Assembly (NCBI GenBank): GCA_023390775.1
Contig: JAEWCF010000009.1
Span: 1 to 10,106 of the forward strand
Origin: Bacteroidota bacterium
GTDB taxonomy: Bacteria; Bacteroidota; Bacteroidia; Flavobacteriales; Flavobacteriaceae
DNA: 10,106 nucleotides
Direction of reading: 5' to 3'
Positions 7,818-10,106 of the stretch are shown here, piece after piece. Both the position numbers and the translations under genes were made by a program. A model generated the notes under the pieces. That model did not search any database and was not told the DNA's origin. It saw only the letters and a list, made by a program, of their open reading frames with translations. The first letter of the stretch is position 1. Every line of letters begins with the position of its first letter.

Positions 7818-7835
7818 CCGTTTTGAAGTAAACGG
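7818..7835. promoter_or_regulatory. inverted repeat over the rseP -33 element
   Basis: CCGTTT (7818-7823) and AAACGG (7830-7835) are perfect 6-bp arms around a 6-bp centre. The repeat covers the -33 TTG of the rseP promoter at 7823-7825. It is short enough to arise by chance, but its placement fits an operator site. Confidence 0.25.
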
Positions 7836-7850
7836 AAAACGCTATTTTTG
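7823..7850 (+). promoter_or_regulatory. promoter of rseP (-33/-7)
   Basis: TTG at 7823-7825, 17 bp, then TATTTTTG at 7843-7850. Both elements and the spacing agree with the Bacteroidetes consensus TTG-N17-23-TAnnTTTG. The start codon is 17 nt further on, so the leader is very short. It shows that rseP can be expressed independently of the peptidase gene upstream. Confidence 0.7.
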
Positions 7851-7867
7851 CCCGCATATCTCTGATT

Positions 7868-9214
7868 ATGGAAATTTTTATCAAGCTCTCGCAGTTCCTC
7901 CTGAGCTTATCGCTGCTGATCGTGCTCCACGAATTGGGTCACTTCATCCCTGCAAAGGCCTTCAAGACGCGGGTGGAAAAATTCTACCTGTTCTTTGACG
8001 TCAAATTCTCCCTGCTCAAGAAAAAAATCGGCGAAACCGAATACGGAATCGGCTGGCTGCCCCTCGGCGGTTATGTCAAGATCGCTGGAATGATCGACGA
8101 GAGCATGGACAAGGAACAGATGGCGCTTCCGCCCAAACCGTGGGAATTCAGGAGCAAACCGGCGTGGCAAAGGCTCATCATCATGCTGGGCGGGGTTACG
8201 GTGAACTTTATCTTGGCATTCGTGATCTACATCGGGATGGCGTTCGTGTACGGCGAGCTGTACATCGAGAACAGGGATGTGAAGGACGGTATTTGGGTTT
8301 CGAATCCCGTCGTAAGCAAGATTGGCCTGCAGACGGGCGATAAGATCCTGGCGGTCGACGGTGCGCCCGTACACAAATTCCACGAACTCAACGAAAAAAT
8401 CCTGCTGGGCAAGTCAATAGAAATCGAACGCAACGGACAACGTCAGACGATCGATCTTCCCGTTAATTTTATCGATCAGTTGCTCTCGGGCGAAAAGATT
8501 TCGATGGTGCAATTGCGGATTCCGTTCGTGGTGTCGGGAACCCTGGAAGACTCCCCGAATGCGGGCAAGATCGAACCGAAGGACATCATTACCAGCTTCA
8601 ATGGAAAACCGGTGCAATACGCCGACCAGGTGCTGGCCGAAGTCGAGGCTGCAAAGGGCAAGACCGTTCCCGTGACCGTCAAGCGCGGCGACCAGGAGGT
8701 CCGCTTGGCCCTAAAAGTTTCCGACAGTGCGAAGATGGGAATCGGCTATGCGGCCGGACTGCCCTATGACAATATTGAAAAGCTTGGCCTTTACAAGGTT
8801 AACCGCGAACAATACGGATTTTTCGAATCGATTCCGGTAGGGATCGAAAAAGGCAAGAACCAATTGGCCGGATACGGGAAACAACTTAAAGCCATCGTAA
8901 ACCCGGAAACCGGAGCTTACAAGGGCGTTGGCGGTTTCAAGGCGATTTACGACATCTTTCCGCAGACGTGGAGCTGGGAAGCGTTTTGGACGATCACGGC
9001 GTTGCTTTCCATCATGCTGGGGGTCATGAACCTTTTGCCGATTCCCGCCCTCGACGGCGGACACGTCATGTTTTTGCTTTATGAAATGATCACGCGGCGC
9101 AAACCGAGCGACAAATTCATGGAGTACGCCCAGATGACCGGATTCGTGTTACTCATTGCGCTTGTGCTGTTTGCGAACGGAAACGACATTTACAAGGCGA
9201 TTGTCGGCAAATAA
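7868..9214 (+). CDS. rseP: RseP-type site-2 intramembrane zinc metalloprotease (M50)
   Basis: A 448-residue inner-membrane protease of usual length. The zinc-binding HELGH is at 21-25 in the first membrane helix, and the third ligand Asp396 is in LDGGH (395-399) in a late helix, preceded by the NLLPIPA turn. A second hydrophobic segment lies at about 104-128 and a last one at about 424-437. Between them are two PDZ domains in the periplasm (about 140-200 and 222-285), marked by GLQTGDKILAVDGAPV and EPKDIITSFNGKPV. The family cuts membrane-anchored regulators inside the bilayer, classically anti-sigma factors after a site-1 cut, and clears signal-peptide remnants. No anti-sigma gene is nearby, so the substrate here cannot be told. 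The ATG at 7868 places the HELGH in the expected position. It has its own promoter and is probably monocistronic. Confidence 0.95.
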   Translation: MEIFIKLSQFLLSLSLLIVLHELGHFIPAKAFKTRVEKFYLFFDVKFSLLKKKIGETEYGIGWLPLGGYVKIAGMIDESMDKEQMALPPKPWEFRSKPAWQRLIIMLGGVTVNFILAFVIYIGMAFVYGELYIENRDVKDGIWVSNPVVSKIGLQTGDKILAVDGAPVHKFHELNEKILLGKSIEIERNGQRQTIDLPVNFIDQLLSGEKISMVQLRIPFVVSGTLEDSPNAGKIEPKDIITSFNGKPVQYADQVLAEVEAAKGKTVPVTVKRGDQEVRLALKVSDSAKMGIGYAAGLPYDNIEKLGLYKVNREQYGFFESIPVGIEKGKNQLAGYGKQLKAIVNPETGAYKGVGGFKAIYDIFPQTWSWEAFWTITALLSIMLGVMNLLPIPALDGGHVMFLLYEMITRRKPSDKFMEYAQMTGFVLLIALVLFANGNDIYKAIVGK

Positions 9215-9240
9215 TTTTTCAAAATTTCGGACGAAATATT

Positions 9241-9269
9241 TTGGAAAATAGATTTTCGCCTTATATTTG
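9241..9269 (+). promoter_or_regulatory. promoter of tRNA-Asn
   Basis: TTG at 9241-9243, 18 bp, then TATATTTG at 9262-9269: a full match to the Bacteroidetes -33/-7 consensus. Transcription should begin near 9275, giving a 5' leader of about 75 nt before the mature tRNA. That leader contains a small hairpin GGGC-TTAC-GCCC (9283-9294) and an inverted pair GTATA/TATAC (9329-9333, 9342-9346) just before the tRNA end to be cut by RNase P. Confidence 0.75.
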
Positions 9270-9350
9270 CAACCGCTTTTAAGGGCTTACGCCCACTAAG
9301 GTCAAGACACACCTATCCTCCATAGCGAGTATAGATTAAAATATACAGTT

Positions 9351-9424
9351 TCCTCCTTAGCTCAGTTGGTTAGAGCATCTGACTGTTAATCAGAGGGTCC
9401 TTGGTTCGAGCCCAAGAGGGGGAG
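9351..9424 (+). tRNA. tRNA-Asn (anticodon GTT)
   Basis: A complete 74-nt cloverleaf. The acceptor stem pairs TCCTCCT (9351-9357) with AGGGGGA (9417-9423), with one T-G wobble, and the discriminator is G9424. The D-stem is GCTC/GAGC, and the anticodon stem TCTGA/TCAGA encloses loop CTGTTAA with anticodon GTT at 9385-9387. The variable loop is GGGTC, and the T-stem CTTGG/CCAAG encloses TTCGAGC. CCA is not encoded and must be added. It reads Asn codons AAC and AAU. A promoter lies upstream and an intrinsic terminator directly downstream. Confidence 0.97.
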
Positions 9425-9427
9425 CTT

Positions 9428-9458
9428 AAAAATCCTGGCAGAAATGCCGGGATTTTTT
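9428..9458 (+). terminator. intrinsic terminator of tRNA-Asn
   Basis: A 13-bp stem (AAAAATCCTGGCA, 9428-9440, with TGCCGGGATTTTT, 9445-9457; one T-G pair) closed by a GAAA tetraloop and ending in a T run. It begins 3 nt after the tRNA discriminator base. Confidence 0.88.
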
Positions 9459-9481
9459 ATTTAGGGGCTATTGCGCCAGTT

Positions 9482-9564
9482 TCCTCCTTAGCTCAGTTGG
9501 ACTTTAATAGTTTTGGGCATCTGACTGTTAATCAGAGGGTATGGTTCGAGCCCAAGAGGGGGAG
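9482..9564 (+). pseudogene. degenerate second copy of tRNA-Asn(GTT)
   Basis: An 83-nt relative of the tRNA at 9351. Acceptor stem, anticodon arm with GTT (9525-9530 region) and the TTCGAGC loop are unchanged. The D-loop and the start of the 3' D-stem are replaced by a longer sequence; GCTC could still pair with GGGC (one wobble) but around a loop of 20 nt instead of 9. The T-stem is left as TATGG against CCAAG, with one A-A mismatch and a wobble, and the variable loop shrinks to 3 nt. D-loop/T-loop docking is therefore unlikely, and I call it a tRNA pseudogene. It could instead be a diverged RNA with another use. It lies behind the terminator of the intact copy, so it would be transcribed only by read-through or from a local promoter. 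Confidence 0.85.
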
Positions 9565-9567
9565 CTT

Positions 9568-9598
9568 AAAAATCCTGGCAGAAATGCCGGGATTTTTT
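9568..9598 (+). terminator. duplicated intrinsic terminator
   Basis: An exact copy of the terminator at 9428-9458: the same 13-bp stem, GAAA loop and T run, following the degenerate tRNA. It is intact although the tRNA it serves is not. Confidence 0.85.
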
Positions 9599-9608
9599 AT
9601 TTATGTGC

Positions 9609-10106
9609 CGTCAGCGGTCAGCTGTCAGCTATCAGTTTGATCCCGTTCTACCCAGATGGTTCTCGGTATGGTCGACATTTACTCCGCTGCGCTACGTACA
9701 ATTCGCACTTCGTGCTCGGGTCGTCATTAGGCGTTCGACAGGCGTCAGCCGTCAGCTGTCAGCTATCAGCGTGATATCGTTCTATCCAAATGTTCCTCTG
9801 TATGTTCGTTCGACATTTGACATTAGACGTTCGACAGGCGTCAGCCGTCAGCTATCAGATTAGTCCTGTCCTGCAAAGATGTTTCTCGGTATGTTCGTTC
9901 GACATTTGACATTAGACATTCGACAGGCTTCAGCGGTCAGCTGTCAGCTGTCAGCTATCAGTTTGATCCCGTTGTATCCAGATGTTTCTCGGTATGTTCG
10001 TTCGACATTTGACATTAGACATTCGACAGGCTTCAGCCGTCAGCTATCAGTTTGATCCCGTTCTACACAGATGGTTCTCGGTATGATCGTTCGTCATTTG
10101 TCATTT
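9609..10106. repeat. composite tandem array built from two heptad tracts and a 35-bp core
   Basis: A gene-free stretch of five units: 9609-9742 (134 bp), 9743-9838 (96), 9839-9927 (89), 9928-10030 (103) and 10031-10106 (cut by the window end). Each unit is CG or CT, then heptads TCAGC(C/G)G, (TCAGCTG)0-2, TCAGCTA and TCAG. A core of 35 bp ending CTCGGTATG (CTCTGTATG in unit 2) follows, then TTCGT, then heptads TCGACAT, TTGACAT, TAGACAT and TCGACAGG. The middle TCAGCTG is present 1, 1, 0, 2 and 0 times in units 1-5, which fully explains the 7-bp length steps between units 2, 3 and 4. Cores of units 1, 4 and 5 are close to each other; those of 2 and 3 are more diverged. Short open frames here are low-complexity and not believable genes. 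The array abuts the second terminator and continues beyond the window. Confidence 0.88.
9681..9722. repeat. 42-bp insertion inside repeat unit 1
   Basis: Compared with the other units, unit 1 has 42 extra bases splitting the second GACAT-type heptad (TT before, GTCAT after), with 4 bases lost just before TCGACAT. The insert has internal symmetry: GCAC-TTC-GTGC (9706-9716) and the palindrome TACGTA (9693-9698). No target duplication or transposase is visible. It may be a small non-autonomous repeat or a piece of another intergenic repeat family. Confidence 0.6.

Larger units (their letters stand above)
9346..9603 (+). repeat. tandem duplication of the tRNA-Asn plus terminator block
   Basis: Copy 1 is 9346-9463 (118 bp) and copy 2 is 9477-9603 (127 bp), separated by 13 bp. 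They are identical from 5 bp before the tRNA to just past the terminator except at two places. TTAGA in the D-loop/D-stem is replaced by ACTTTAATAGTTTTGG (+11), and CCTT in the T-stem is replaced by AT (-2). These two changes account exactly for the 9-bp length difference. No base substitutions are seen elsewhere, so the duplication is either recent or kept homogeneous. The promoter was not duplicated. Confidence 0.93.

Noticed and set aside
9220..9243. Terminator after rseP
   Set aside because: CAAAATTTC and GAAATATTTTG can form a bulged AT-rich hairpin, but no T run follows and it overlaps the tRNA promoter -33 element, so I do not call it.
9464..9603. Integration scar (attL/attR) of a phage or ICE in tRNA-Asn
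   Set aside because: The duplication covers the whole tRNA and its 5' flank, not only the 3' end. Just 13 bp separate the copies and there is no integrase, so simple tandem duplication fits better.
9401..9863. Short plus-strand frames over the tRNA copies and the repeat array
   Set aside because: They read through tRNA and terminator hairpins or low-complexity heptads, and repeat the same peptide because the DNA is duplicated. None resembles a protein.
9609..10106. CRISPR array
   Set aside because: The parts between repeat tracts are homologous to one another rather than unique spacers, unit sizes are about 90-130 bp, the repeats are 7-nt tracts of variable number, and no cas gene is in the window.

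Overview
The window looks like a chromosomal segment of a member of the Bacteroidetes, most likely Flavobacteriia with a fairly high G+C content. Several things point there. The aminopeptidase carries a C-terminal type IX secretion sorting domain. There is a small DUF4286 protein. The order serS - TPR protein - DUF4286 - rsmA - mgtE is, from memory, typical of flavobacteria. Promoters match the Bacteroidetes -33 TTG / -7 TAnnTTTG pattern, and genes lack Shine-Dalgarno sequences. No genus can be named from this alone.

Layout. Positions 71 to about 5633 hold a tightly packed minus-strand cluster, read from right to left: serS (seryl-tRNA synthetase), an exported TPR-repeat protein of unknown function, a DUF4286 protein, rsmA (16S rRNA dimethyladenosine transferase) and mgtE (magnesium channel). 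The gaps shrink along the cluster (66 nt, 6 nt, 0 nt, then an 11-nt overlap), so the last four are very likely co-transcribed and partly translationally coupled. A possible tail of a convergent gene occupies the first 74 bases. A 209-bp divergent intergenic region (5634-5842) holds -7 boxes for both directions and a 9-bp inverted repeat on the serS side. On the plus strand come a secreted M1 zinc aminopeptidase with a T9SS C-terminal domain (5843-7771) and an RseP-type site-2 intramembrane protease (7868-9214), the latter with a good promoter of its own.

The right end is the unusual part. A normal tRNA-Asn(GTT) gene with its own promoter and intrinsic terminator (9241-9458) is followed after 13 bp by a tandem second copy of tRNA plus terminator. 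In this copy the D-loop side has been replaced by a longer sequence and the T-stem is damaged. The copy is directly followed by a gene-free tandem array (9609 to the window end) of 89-134 bp units. Each unit is built from two different 7-nt repeat tracts around a 35-bp core, and it runs off the edge of the window.

Functionally the protein genes are core: translation and ribosome maturation (serS, rsmA, tRNA-Asn), Mg2+ homeostasis (mgtE), and envelope proteolysis (M1 peptidase, RseP). I see no mobile-element enzyme, CRISPR array, toxin-antitoxin pair or defence gene. The most novel material is the tRNA pseudogene and the heptad-built repeat array.
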